A stretch of DNA of 64,000 nucleotides, from assembly GCF_004766045.1 (NCBI RefSeq), contig NZ_SPQQ01000013.1, forward strand, positions 43,571 to 107,570, read 5' to 3'. The notes beneath the pieces were generated by a model. It did not search any database. It had not been told where the DNA came from and saw nothing but the letters and a program-made list of their open reading frames with translations. This document shows, one piece after another, positions 32,435-41,376 of this stretch. Within the stretch, counting starts at the first letter, position 1. Each line of letters starts with the position of its first letter. Source of the DNA: Desulfosporosinus fructosivorans. Its GTDB lineage: Bacteria > Bacillota > Desulfitobacteriia > Desulfitobacteriales > Desulfitobacteriaceae. The translations under genes were made by a program, and so were the position numbers.

Positions 32435-34885
32435 TCATTGAGATTGCCTGCTCGAATTTGAGGGATTTGTCGTAGTGCTTGATTCAGATTGGGTGGGGTG
32501 TTCTAAGATATGCACGACTCCATGCCCGCCGTCAACGATAACCCGGTCTCCGGTCTTTAGCCTTGTAGTAGCGTTGCCGCATCCAATAACAGCAGGAATA
32601 CCGAGCTCTCTAGCTACAATAGCAGCATGGGACAGAGGTGCTCCTATATCTGTAATAATTGCAGAGGCTTTAGGAAAAATAGGAGTCCACCCTATATTGG
32701 TGGTTGTTGCAACGAGTATTTCACCCGGCAAAAGCTTATCTCCTTCTTCTGAATTTAGCAAAATACGTACAATTCCTTCTATTCTGCCAGCTGCTCCTGC
32801 ATACCCTTTAAGGGTTTCGGAATTAGTCGCACTAACAATAGGCATCGAAGCGTCATAATAGTCCATTCTTCTATTGGGATCCTTGGACCATTCAATCGGA
32901 TTAAAACGTCCTCTTATAATGGAGGGAAATGGTGGCATCGCTTTATATTTCTCGAAATTCACTTTTCTCGCGGGAATATGCATAACATTCGAAGCTCTTC
33001 CGGATAGAAGATCCTCCACTTCATCAATATAGAGGAAAAATATATCGTCCCCTAAACCCGTAAGTTCCCCTGCCTTGAGGGCGAAAGCACGAACTACCCT
33101 AAATATTCTTACAAACTCTGAACGGCCTTCTTCTCTAAGACGAGCGCCTTCGGATGCTTTCTCTAGTTGTTTCTCGAGCCATTTTACTTTATTAGGATAA
33201 CGCTCCTTAAATCTCATTTTAGCAGCCTCATATTGTGTATGCTGCTTCTTCAGAAGTCCCTCCACATCCATATTCGATCCAATAGATTCCTGGATCTGTT
33301 GTTCCAGCCAGTTTGTATCCTCCATGGGATCAGGTAATGACATTTCATACTCATGTGCTCCCCGATGGCCATATTTCCTCAAGTATTCTTCCTTACTCAT
33401 GTCTCCCTTAATGACTTTGGAAATGCCTATAACTGGCCCGAGACTTGCCAGCTCAGAGCCTCCCCTAAGATTGGATAGTAGGGTGTTGGAGTCTTCAGTT
33501 CCTACTAGTTCTGTAAGTTTTTTATCCGATGTGGTAATATTCGTCATTTTAAGAGCAGAAGCCCCAGCACGTGACCATGCTTTAAGGAAATATGGCTGAA
33601 GCTCTTCCTTCCATAAGGACAATAGTTCTTGCTTAGTCTTTGCTTTTTTAATATCTGCCCTCATCTTACTGCATCTTTCAGGGCTCTGCTTAAGGGATTG
33701 GACTAAATTTCTGGAAGCTTCCAGTGTGCTTTTGGATGCGCTTACGACGACTGGCAACATCACTTTAAGCACCTCTAACCGTGAAAATGGGCGAAGTGGC
33801 ATACTCATACCATCAGGTAATTCTCCATACATATCGGTGATTAGCTTTAATGCACCTTTGGAATACTTGCCAAGCATAGACGTTATCATTGATACCCTTC
33901 TACTGATATTCATATAGGGTCTTCCGCAGATATTACCTGAAAATATATAATACCCGGGAATAAAATTCAGTGACTCATCCAGTTGTCTTCCTATACTCCA
34001 GGTAAATGGGGAATAAACATCAGGTATTGCCTCCGCCACATTGGTATTGATCCAAAGTTCATCCCCCATAAAAGAGTAATTCATTTCATAGGTGTCCAAA
34101 TCCCCCCCTGTCAATGTGGTGATCGGTCTCGCTTGCAGCAGGTATAGTTTCCCATCGGCCACAGCCCACTCAATATCCTGAGGGCTACCCAGTTCTTTCT
34201 CAAGCTTTGCTGCATATTGATAAAGCTTTGAGGCATATTTCTGAAACACATCTGGACCGTCATATTTCCCTTTTGGTCTAATCAATTTGAATTCATACGC
34301 ATTGGCTTCCCCGGATACAAGCTGTTCCCCCAATCCATGAACATAATTGCCTATCATGTTTGTATAACTGCCAGTTATGGGATCAGCTGTAAACAATACT
34401 CCTGAAATTTCTGATTGGACCATCAACTGAATGACCACTGCAATCTGGTGATTCTGCTCAATACCCTTAACAGAGCTATATGCCTTTACACGTTGAGATT
34501 TTCTTGATCTAAATACTGTATAAATAGCTTCCTGTATATCCTTGTCAGCCTTAACATTGAGGACTGTTTCAAACTCTCCAGCGAAGGAAGCTTGGGCTGA
34601 GTCTTCACTTAACCCAGAGGATCTTACGGCAAACAAGGCGCCTTTATTCTTCCTTCTAATTTCACTGAACATAACTTGTATCTCTGCCCAAGCTATATTA
34701 TCCAGTTTTTCCATCTGAAAAGCTAAAGGTAAAATGACAAAACCCTCCGGTACAGGATAACCCTCCCGATACATTATAGATAGCATGCTACCCTTTCCTC
34801 CCGCAAGTGACTGTAGCTCAGGAGTCAACTCTTTAAAGCTTTTCACCATATTAGTCATAAAAAGTTTCATTCCTTTCGAGTTCAT
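32435..34885 (-). CDS. PEP-synthase-like ATP-grasp/His-domain phosphotransferase
   Basis: An 816-residue protein with the two end domains of PEP synthase/pyruvate phosphate dikinase. The ATP-grasp domain (about 15-260) has AGGKGSML, VRSSGLSEDSAQASFAGEFE, SGVLFTADPITG, HGLGEQLVSGE and SPQDIEWA. The swivelling phospho-His domain near the C-terminus has APLSHAAIVARELGIPAVIG with His at about 753. The middle has no recognisable pyruvate barrel, so it is more like the antibiotic or small-molecule phosphotransferases than housekeeping PpsA. The acceptor is unknown. Its ATG overlaps the stop of the upstream TetR gene by four bases, so that regulator controls its own partner. Confidence 0.8.
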   Translation of the reverse strand: MNSKGMKLFMTNMVKSFKELTPELQSLAGGKGSMLSIMYREGYPVPEGFVILPLAFQMEKLDNIAWAEIQVMFSEIRRKNKGALFAVRSSGLSEDSAQASFAGEFETVLNVKADKDIQEAIYTVFRSRKSQRVKAYSSVKGIEQNHQIAVVIQLMVQSEISGVLFTADPITGSYTNMIGNYVHGLGEQLVSGEANAYEFKLIRPKGKYDGPDVFQKYASKLYQYAAKLEKELGSPQDIEWAVADGKLYLLQARPITTLTGGDLDTYEMNYSFMGDELWINTNVAEAIPDVYSPFTWSIGRQLDESLNFIPGYYIFSGNICGRPYMNISRRVSMITSMLGKYSKGALKLITDMYGELPDGMSMPLRPFSRLEVLKVMLPVVVSASKSTLEASRNLVQSLKQSPERCSKMRADIKKAKTKQELLSLWKEELQPYFLKAWSRAGASALKMTNITTSDKKLTELVGTEDSNTLLSNLRGGSELASLGPVIGISKVIKGDMSKEEYLRKYGHRGAHEYEMSLPDPMEDTNWLEQQIQESIGSNMDVEGLLKKQHTQYEAAKMRFKERYPNKVKWLEKQLEKASEGARLREEGRSEFVRIFRVVRAFALKAGELTGLGDDIFFLYIDEVEDLLSGRASNVMHIPARKVNFEKYKAMPPFPSIIRGRFNPIEWSKDPNRRMDYYDASMPIVSATNSETLKGYAGAAGRIEGIVRILLNSEEGDKLLPGEILVATTTNIGWTPIFPKASAIITDIGAPLSHAAIVARELGIPAVIGCGNATTRLKTGDRVIVDGGHGVVHILEHPTQSESSTTTNPSNSSRQSQ

Positions 34886-35496
34886 ATTTCCTTGCTGTCT
34901 ATACCTAAAACCCTAGCAATTACTTCCTTCAAAGAAACTGAATAATTGTAATGTCTCGTTTCCTCACGGAGATATTCACTATAAAACACGCTTTGTGGAA
35001 GAGAGGTCACAGCCCTGAGCAATATATCTGCAGTTTCACGGGGGAATTCGACATTAAAAACGCCTTCTTTTGTCCCCTGCTCAATAATTCGAGCAAGTGG
35101 ATCAACATACTTTTGAGAAAGAGATAGATAGTATTTATAAAGTGTAAAGTCCGACTTCATTATCATACCTAGATACTTTGCATATTCGATTTTGGGCTTT
35201 TGGAAAGCTACTTTTCTTGCCATAAACAGTTTTAGTTTTTCCAATGCATTAAGGTCCTTATCTTCAATTATGGGTTCAAGTTCTTTTAGAGAATCTTCCA
35301 TTAAGTTATTGATACTCTCAGACAGCACTTCCTCTTTCGATTTAAAGTAATGATAAAAACCACCCTTTGAAAGTCCTGAAGCTTGTAAGATATCCTCAAT
35401 ACTTGTTTCTTCATAACCTTTTTCCAAAAATAATTTTTCAGCAATTTCTATTAGCTCATTTTTTTTAGTACTGTGTTTTTTTGCTGTTTTGACCAT
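34882..35496 (-). CDS. TetR-family regulator
   Basis: A 204-residue regulator: HTH in the first 55 residues (AEKLFLEKGYEETSIEDILQ, then ASGLSKGGFYHYFKSKEEVL) and a ligand domain. GGAGGTG precedes the ATG. A 20-bp TetR-type palindrome lies just upstream (35513-35532), so it probably represses itself and the downstream phosphotransferase gene with which it overlaps. The inducer is unknown. Confidence 0.9.
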   Translation of the reverse strand: MVKTAKKHSTKKNELIEIAEKLFLEKGYEETSIEDILQASGLSKGGFYHYFKSKEEVLSESINNLMEDSLKELEPIIEDKDLNALEKLKLFMARKVAFQKPKIEYAKYLGMIMKSDFTLYKYYLSLSQKYVDPLARIIEQGTKEGVFNVEFPRETADILLRAVTSLPQSVFYSEYLREETRHYNYSVSLKEVIARVLGIDSKEI

Positions 35497-35512
35497 ACTT
35501 ACACCTCCATAA

Positions 35513-35532
35513 ACAAACCGACGTCGGTATGT
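35513..35532. promoter_or_regulatory. TetR-type operator
   Basis: ACAAACCGAC followed by GTCGGTATGT: 9 of 10 positions symmetrical, with a perfect ACCGACGTCGGT core. It sits 17 bases upstream of the TetR start codon. Confidence 0.75.
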
Positions 35533-35598
35533 ATTTAGGATAAATTATTGCGGCTAGTTTGTCAAGCCCGCTTGATAGATGGATATCTTATAAAAAAT

Positions 35599-35631
35599 GC
35601 CGGATGTTAAGACATTTTCCTAACAACCGGC
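35599..35631. terminator. Hairpin upstream of the TetR operon
   Basis: GCCGGATGTTA and TAACAACCGGC with a 10-base loop and one mismatch. Minus-strand reading continues into AT-rich sequence (TTTTTTAT). It may end transcription from the remnant to the right. Confidence 0.5.
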
Positions 35632-35718
35632 GGCTTTCTATCTTCGTTTTTTATTCAATCCAAGTCAAAGTGAATCAGTCCTTTTGACTCGTTTATTACG
35701 TATTAACCGGAAAAGACA

Positions 35719-35850
35719 TTATCCCACCAAGATATGCACAACACCCTGTCCACCATCAACGATAACTCGGTCTCCCGTCTTAAGTCTTGTTGTTGCATTT
35801 CCGCATCCTACAACAGCGGGAATACCAAGCTCTCTAGCTACAATAGCTGC
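35719..35850 (-). pseudogene. 3' remnant of a PEP-utilising phosphotransferase gene
   Basis: Minus-strand frame reading AAIVARELGIPAVVGCGNAT, then TRLKTGDRVIVDGG and VVHILVG before TAA. It is nearly the same as the last residues of the gene at 32435 (positions 754-795 of that protein) but lacks everything before the phospho-His. It is a leftover of a duplicated or replaced copy. Confidence 0.8.
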
Positions 35851-35891
35851 AGGTAAAAAACACTCCTTTAATCAATTGGGGGCATTCTTGC

Positions 35892-35921
35892 AACCGCAAT
35901 TTGCTGTTACAAATTGCGGTT
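35892..35921. terminator. Hairpin after the FtsX remnant
   Basis: AACCGCAATTTG, 6-base loop, CAAATTGCGGTT, followed on the plus strand by CTTTACAATACC. Direction uncertain. Confidence 0.5.
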
Positions 35922-35938
35922 CTTTACAATACCTTTTT

Positions 35939-36628
35939 CTATTCCATTCCTGATTTCAAAGCGTCACTCATAGAAACTGAATTGACTTTTTTTCTGCACA
36001 TCAGCTTCGACAACTCATAGGAAATCATCACAACAATAAACCCAATTAAAATATATAGCAGATCGATCTTTAAGGGCGGCAACGACAAGCCAACGCTATT
36101 TTCCATTGATTGAACCAATACCCCTATTGCTGAAAGAGTCAACGGTATGCCAATAATATATCCACTCACAACAACGATCGTCGAGCTATTCAGAATCAAT
36201 GAATTGATTTCCTTCTTCCGATAACCAAAAATCTTCATCAGGGAAATCGTGCCTTTGTTCTCCTCAACGATCATCGAGGTTACAAGATAGATAACAATCA
36301 TTCCAATGATAAACGCCACAGTCGCCAGGCCACTAATCATTGACTGCATAGGCGCCATGACCTCTCTAATGGCAGCTAACTTCTCGTCCAAAGACACTAC
36401 ACTGTATGACTGATTTTCAGGGATATTCAGTAGCACATTACTAAAGGCACCGATATAGCTTCCTTCTGGCATCTCAAATTTCTGATTAAAATCCGCCAGC
36501 GGCATGAAGATAAATTTCCCCTCATAGGTATCCGCTATTGCATCGATCTTCACCGAAAACATGCGCCCATCTAGCAGATCGCTGACACCGGTTGTTTGGA
36601 ATAACTTTACTGCGTATGATAGCTCAAG
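35939..36628 (-). pseudogene. C-terminal fragment of an FtsX-type ABC permease
   Basis: An open frame of about 229 codons after a TAG. It holds the periplasmic end and the last three helices of a MacB/FtsX permease (VAFIIGMIVIYLVTSMIVEE, NKGTISLMKIFGYRKKEI, and a final helix before SMSDALKSG). Full-length relatives have some 400-800 residues, and neither the N-terminal helix nor an ATPase partner gene is present. An in-frame ATG at 36562 lacks a convincing ribosome binding site. Best read as a truncated relic wedged between the two phosphotransferase modules. Confidence 0.75.
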
Positions 36629-36696
36629 CTACATTTCCTGTCCGACAGGGCCAAATTGAGTACGTTATTATTCACCATATTTCACCTCTTAACCTA

Positions 36697-39342
36697 TCAC
36701 AACAATTCTACATACCCTTCCGTTCCATTCACACGGATCCGCTGTCCGTCTTTTATCAGCTTCGTGGCATTTTCTACACCTACTACTGCAGGAAGACCAT
36801 ATTCGCGTGCAATAACGGCCCCATGAGTCATCAGCCCGCCTACCTCAGTGACTAAACCTTTAACAGATACGAACAGTGGGGTCCAGCTAGGGTCTGTGAA
36901 TGCAGTTACCAGTATTTCGCCATCCTCTAATTTGGCATCTTCCAGTTTCAAGACGACCTTTGCCCGGCCCTCGATAATACCTGATGAAACAGGTATACCC
37001 ATTAATGCACACGGAGGGATATTGCCGGTGTTATATTTACCAGTGATGACCTCACCCTCCGAGGTCATCACTCGCGGTGGTGTCAGCTTCTCGAAAACCT
37101 CATATCCGTCCTTTCTCTTAGTTAGGATGCTGTAATCTAAACTATTGGTATGAACAACCTCTCTGAGTTCCTCAAAGGATAGATAGAAGATATCCTCGTT
37201 CTCCTTAATGAGGCCCTGTTGAACGAGCTTTGTGGCTTCTTTCAGTAGACCATTTTTATAAATTTGAAAACGCTTGATGAAGGAATACTTGGGGTATTCC
37301 CTGAAACCGGCAACATTACGTAAAACACTAATCATCTTTTTGGTCTTTTTAGCCTTTTGTTTACCACCGGGCAATTGTTCTAATCGTCTTAAGAGATCAT
37401 GTTCCTTTTGCTCAGCTTCTAGTCGTCCCTGTTCAAATTTCACGCTACTTGAATTTAGCCCAAAATTTTCGATATTGTTCAAAATCATAGGTATAAGTGC
37501 TGTCGGCTTTTCATTCCAGCGGGGCTTGGTGATATCGATCTCTCCTGAACAACGCATTCCGTATTTTCCAAGGTATTCTCTCATGGAGGTGCTGACAAGA
37601 TCACCGCCTTCCAATCCTGCCAGGTCCGCGAAAAAGGTTTCATCGTTAGCATGGTTAAAATATTCAATTACCTCTGGGTATTGCCGAATAACGTCAGCCA
37701 CATCTAGGAGTGCGAGACCCATTTGAGAAGTGACGTTGTTATTAACTGATTTGGTGAGGGTGTCGACAGCATTCTTTTCCCCTAACCACTTGTCCATTTT
37801 TTTATTGATCCAACTCGTTACGTAGGCTCCAAGCACCATCATCCCCATGTTTCGCGGACCTGTCAGAACCCCTTTTAATTCCAATGTGTCTCGTACAATG
37901 AATTCAAATAACTCATCGCCAGATAATTTTTCAACCCTTTGCTCCATATCCCGTATCTGTTCTTCAGTGTCGTTGATCAGGGCTTCAATAATCGCTACAT
38001 CGTTTTTTCGGTATGTTTTAATAGCGGGTATTATCCAGGACAGTGCCCCATTACCGAGGTTGATAGACCCTTTGCCCCGAGGTAAGGCTTTAATAAAGTC
38101 CTGCCGCTTCATTAGATCTACGAGAGCGTTTTTCATCAGGATATCGGCCTTACCTGTACTAGTGAGCAAAATCTTTCGACCAATGGGTGAAGCTAGGTCA
38201 TGAGTTCCGTCGATAAAAAGCCTTCCACCAGCAGACTTTAAATTCTCCCCAAACCAAAATGACAGAAAATTACAGAAGGATATCCCCAATGGTTTGATGT
38301 CTTCTGTCATCATCTGAAAATGGCCCATTGAAACATAGATATGGTTCTTTCCGTCATTTACCGGTACAGGGTATAGGGTGGTGATGGGGCGGCTCTGGAC
38401 AATGTGAAACTCATCTTCCGATGTATCAGAGGAATGATCCCAATTAATGCACCATTCTATATCTTGGGGACAACCAAAGTGCTCCTCGATCTTTCTGCCC
38501 ATGGCCTCAAGCTTCACAATCTGCTCATCCGTCAATATCTGCATATTTTGCAGTTCGGGATCGATTTCCCGTTCCTCCGTGCCACCTTCTTTTAATGCAT
38601 AGATACCCAATTTTTTGTTGGATATCTTTTTATCAATAATCCTACCTTCCCGAACCTTATAAATATCAGCATTCACGAGGCCAGAAACTAGAGCTTCACC
38701 AAGTCCGAAGCTGGCATCGATGGAAAGCACCTTCCGGTTGGAGTTGATGGGATCGGCCGTAAACATTATCCCCGCGGCTTGGGGGAAAATCATACGCTGA
38801 ATGACAACAGATAGGTAAACGTTGCTATGGTTAAAGCCATTTTGTATGCGATAGGTCACTGCACGATCGGTAAAAAGCGATGCCCAACACTTTCTGATAT
38901 GTTGCAGGATGGCATCCTTACCTATTATATTCAAATACGTATCCTGCTGACCCGCAAAGGAAGCTAGCGGTAGATCTTCAGCTGTCGCACTGGACCGTAT
39001 GGCATAGGCGTATTTTTCGCCAAGCTTCGAGATATATTGTGTGATCTCATCCTCAATGTCCTTTGCAATTTCTGCCCCTTCGATTATTAAGCGGATTTTT
39101 CTGCTGAGTTCTCTGATTCTTTCCCTGTCCCCCACTTTTATAAGTGATAATTGATCTAAGAGTGAGTCAAACTCCTCGTTATGTCTAATTATTTGTTTAT
39201 ACGCTTCAGTAGTTACGCAAAAGCCCTCAGGCACGTGTAGTCCTACAATCCTTGATAGCTCTCCTAAATTAACGCCTTTACCTCCTGCTTCAGGCAAATT
39301 AGTGCTATCGATTTCATCAAAGGATAAGACAAATTTACTCAC
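36697..39342 (-). CDS. rph: Rifamycin-phosphotransferase-like protein
   Basis: An 881-residue protein with the length and order of rifamycin phosphotransferases. The ATP-grasp domain (about 1-320) has AGGKGVNLGEL, VPEGFCVTT, IRSSATAEDLPLASFAGQQD, AAGIMFTADPINSN and CPQDIEWC. A helical middle follows (about 330-770), then the phospho-His domain with GLMTHGAVIAREYGLPAVVG, His at about 840. RPH uses ATP to phosphorylate rifamycin at the C21 hydroxyl via this His. Housekeeping PEP synthase has a pyruvate barrel and differs in the His-domain sequence. The GTG at 39342 follows AAAGGAG. A TetR gene is divergent. Actual substrate unproven. Confidence 0.75.
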   Translation of the reverse strand: MSKFVLSFDEIDSTNLPEAGGKGVNLGELSRIVGLHVPEGFCVTTEAYKQIIRHNEEFDSLLDQLSLIKVGDRERIRELSRKIRLIIEGAEIAKDIEDEITQYISKLGEKYAYAIRSSATAEDLPLASFAGQQDTYLNIIGKDAILQHIRKCWASLFTDRAVTYRIQNGFNHSNVYLSVVIQRMIFPQAAGIMFTADPINSNRKVLSIDASFGLGEALVSGLVNADIYKVREGRIIDKKISNKKLGIYALKEGGTEEREIDPELQNMQILTDEQIVKLEAMGRKIEEHFGCPQDIEWCINWDHSSDTSEDEFHIVQSRPITTLYPVPVNDGKNHIYVSMGHFQMMTEDIKPLGISFCNFLSFWFGENLKSAGGRLFIDGTHDLASPIGRKILLTSTGKADILMKNALVDLMKRQDFIKALPRGKGSINLGNGALSWIIPAIKTYRKNDVAIIEALINDTEEQIRDMEQRVEKLSGDELFEFIVRDTLELKGVLTGPRNMGMMVLGAYVTSWINKKMDKWLGEKNAVDTLTKSVNNNVTSQMGLALLDVADVIRQYPEVIEYFNHANDETFFADLAGLEGGDLVSTSMREYLGKYGMRCSGEIDITKPRWNEKPTALIPMILNNIENFGLNSSSVKFEQGRLEAEQKEHDLLRRLEQLPGGKQKAKKTKKMISVLRNVAGFREYPKYSFIKRFQIYKNGLLKEATKLVQQGLIKENEDIFYLSFEELREVVHTNSLDYSILTKRKDGYEVFEKLTPPRVMTSEGEVITGKYNTGNIPPCALMGIPVSSGIIEGRAKVVLKLEDAKLEDGEILVTAFTDPSWTPLFVSVKGLVTEVGGLMTHGAVIAREYGLPAVVGVENATKLIKDGQRIRVNGTEGYVELL

Positions 39343-39358
39343 GAAAATCACTCCTTTG

Positions 39359-39460
39359 TAAATTATGAACTAAAACCATTTATATATTTCATAATATATC
39401 AGTTTTAAGGTTATTTCAATTTAATTATGTAATATATTTATTGATTCAATTCATAATTTA
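39359..39460. promoter_or_regulatory. Divergent control region with 11-bp inverted repeat
   Basis: TAAATTATGAA (39359-39369) recurs inverted as TTCATAATTTA (39450-39460). The very AT-rich region between the rph-like gene and the divergent TetR gene must contain both promoters. The arms are candidate TetR sites but are far apart, so this is tentative. Confidence 0.35.
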
Positions 39461-39488
39461 TAGTATTCTATGAATGAGGTGACGTACA

Positions 39489-40088
39489 ATGGATGGCTTC
39501 GAACGACGCAAGGAAAGAAAAAAAGAAAATATACGCCAGGCCGCTTTCGACCTGTTTTCTGTTCATGGCATGCAAAAAGTTAGTATTGCTGAGATAGCAG
39601 CTAAAGCAAATGTATCCCCAGTTAGCATATATAACTACTTCGGCAGTAAAGACGAGTTGCTCAGGAACATGATCTCCGTACTTTTAGATAAAAGGCTACA
39701 GGAAGACACTGAGGTCATCGAAAGCAGCCTACCTTTTCGAGAAAAAATCGAATTATTCATCTCCGAAAAAACTAAGGACTTATCCGAATTGAATCCAGAC
39801 TTTCTTAAATTACTGATGTCAGCAGACCCTGCTATCCGGCAGATGGCGGAGGATTTTACCAAGAACAAATTCATTCCCTTGATGTTTAAGTTGATTGAAA
39901 AGGGGAAAGAGGAAGGTTATATCAATCATAGTATTTCCAATCAGGCCATTTTACTCTATATTAATATGTTTAGAGAAGGCAAACACTCCGATACATTCCT
40001 TCATGACGTCGAACATAGTAAACAGTATTTCAAAGAGCTTGTGACACTTTTTTTCTTTGGTATTTTAGGAAAACCTGCTGGAAAATAG
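39489..40088 (+). CDS. TetR-family regulator
   Basis: A 199-residue regulator with an N-terminal HTH (AAFDLFSVHGMQKVSIAEIA, then KANVSPVSIYNYFGSKDELL) and an all-helical ligand domain. GAGGTG precedes the ATG. Divergent from the rph-like gene, which it most likely controls. A terminator at 40110 closes the unit. Confidence 0.9.
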   Translation: MDGFERRKERKKENIRQAAFDLFSVHGMQKVSIAEIAAKANVSPVSIYNYFGSKDELLRNMISVLLDKRLQEDTEVIESSLPFREKIELFISEKTKDLSELNPDFLKLLMSADPAIRQMAEDFTKNKFIPLMFKLIEKGKEEGYINHSISNQAILLYINMFREGKHSDTFLHDVEHSKQYFKELVTLFFFGILGKPAGK

Positions 40089-40109
40089 TGAAATCGAATT
40101 CTATTATCA

Positions 40110-40155
40110 GATACTAAAAGCTGCCGTAAATTACTTACAGCAGCTTTTTAGTATC
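40110..40155. terminator. Bidirectional terminator between TetR genes
   Basis: A stem of about 15 bp (ATACTAAAAGCTGC against GCAGCTTTTTAGTAT) with an inner GTAA/TTAC pairing. T runs on both sides suit the convergent genes at 39489 and 40195. Confidence 0.75.
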
Positions 40156-40194
40156 TAAGTCTATATTATTTAAAGACGAAAGCCATCAACAACC

Positions 40195-40848
40195 TTACTC
40201 TGACTGTCGGGGTCTGTTTTCCACATCATTCATGATTGCTTTGTCAAATATTTTCACGAGTTCTGCACTATAAGATTCTAGATCGATTTTAGTCGTGATG
40301 TTAGGGTTTGCCAGTAACATATACTCCCCGATAGCTCCAGTAATTGCACTAGCCATGACATGAACATTGAATTGGCCAAATTCACCTTTAGTTTGACCAT
40401 CTAGCAAGATCTGTTTAAGTTCAAGGATTACAGGTTCCTCTTCGTCATCGCTCAACTTATAATAGGGAATATTGTCGGGGGTCCGGGCATTAAATATTAT
40501 CTCCAACAGAGCGGTATTGTGCTTAGAATGAGTTCCTTGGTAGGCGAGGCTGGATGAAATGTATGCGTGTAGCTTCTCATGTTCGGTCTTTTCGGCTTTT
40601 GTTCTTTCTAACACATACGAGGTGGAACTTTCTAATAGCGTTATAAGTGTATGATCCATCAAATCATTTTTATCTCTAAAATGATAAGAAATCAAAGCAG
40701 TACTGATACCAGCTCTTTTGGCTATTTGGGCCAGGCTAGCATTTACGAAGCCTATATCATCTAGAGTGGTAATTGCTGCATCAACTATCTGAGCACGTCT
40801 TGCATCACCGATGAAGGATTGTTTTTCTTCGGCCTTCCTATCGCTCAT
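40195..40848 (-). CDS. TetR-family regulator
   Basis: A 217-residue regulator: HTH in residues 20-62 (AAITTLDDIGFVNASLAQIA, then KRAGISTALISYHFRDKNDL) plus a ligand domain. Its ATG overlaps the stop of the upstream membrane gene (TAATG). It is the third gene of an operon with the two membrane proteins at 40848 and 41377 and presumably regulates them at the inverted repeat at 42468. Confidence 0.9.
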   Translation of the reverse strand: MSDRKAEEKQSFIGDARRAQIVDAAITTLDDIGFVNASLAQIAKRAGISTALISYHFRDKNDLMDHTLITLLESSTSYVLERTKAEKTEHEKLHAYISSSLAYQGTHSKHNTALLEIIFNARTPDNIPYYKLSDDEEEPVILELKQILLDGQTKGEFGQFNVHVMASAITGAIGEYMLLANPNITTKIDLESYSAELVKIFDKAIMNDVENRPRQSE

Positions 40849-41354
40849 TATTTCTTCTCCTTAGGAATATTTTCAGATTTATCCACCCTCCTCAACAATG
40901 CGAAGAGTACGATAACTAACACGACAACAATGTTGGCAATATTTAATGGACTAAGACTAATTCGGTCAAGAATCGTACCATCCGCTAGCTGTCCAACATT
41001 ATCACCCAGCCAACTAGCCGTAAAGCCAATGAATCTAACTATGACAATCACCAGTCGTAAGGCTAAAATTATCGGGACCATGGAAATCGCTAACCAGAGA
41101 TAATCCCAACCGTCAGTCTTACGATTGGCTAATAATCTCGATGCAATCAAACACATGAGACCAGCTGATACAAGCAAGGCTGGCTGTAACCAATTATACC
41201 ATCGGAAGCTTGGTGCAGTATATACATCTTTATAGAAATACCAGGTTGCCCACAGGACTATTACCCCAATCACTGCACTAATCACCGGCAGAAGGTTTAA
41301 TAACCAACTTGGTGCTTCGTCAAATACCTGTTCTAATTTATTTTTCTTACTCAT
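40848..41354 (-). CDS. Four-helix membrane protein, unknown
   Basis: A 168-residue protein with four predicted helices (about 18-38, 50-68, 78-105, 130-152) and a charged C-terminus. No family recognised. ATG 41354 is preferred because AGGGGG lies upstream and the earlier in-frame ATG at 41360 falls too close to it. It lies 22 bases downstream of the 41377 gene. Confidence 0.6.
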   Translation of the reverse strand: MSKKNKLEQVFDEAPSWLLNLLPVISAVIGVIVLWATWYFYKDVYTAPSFRWYNWLQPALLVSAGLMCLIASRLLANRKTDGWDYLWLAISMVPIILALRLVIVIVRFIGFTASWLGDNVGQLADGTILDRISLSPLNIANIVVVLVIVLFALLRRVDKSENIPKEKK

Positions 41355-41376
41355 GACCATTCCCCCTATTCATGGT

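Noticed and set aside
32435..34885. Housekeeping PEP synthase PpsA
   Set aside because: No pyruvate-binding barrel is evident after the phospho-His domain, and the gene is coupled to a TetR regulator, unlike ppsA.
35684..35953. Open plus-strand frame with Pro/Ser/Thr-rich product
   Set aside because: It is the antisense of the PEP-utilising gene remnant at 35719-35850; a similar antisense frame appears opposite the intact gene at 32475.
36600..39488. Rifamycin-associated element upstream of the rph-like gene
   Set aside because: No GC-rich inverted repeat of that type is present; the region is AT-rich.
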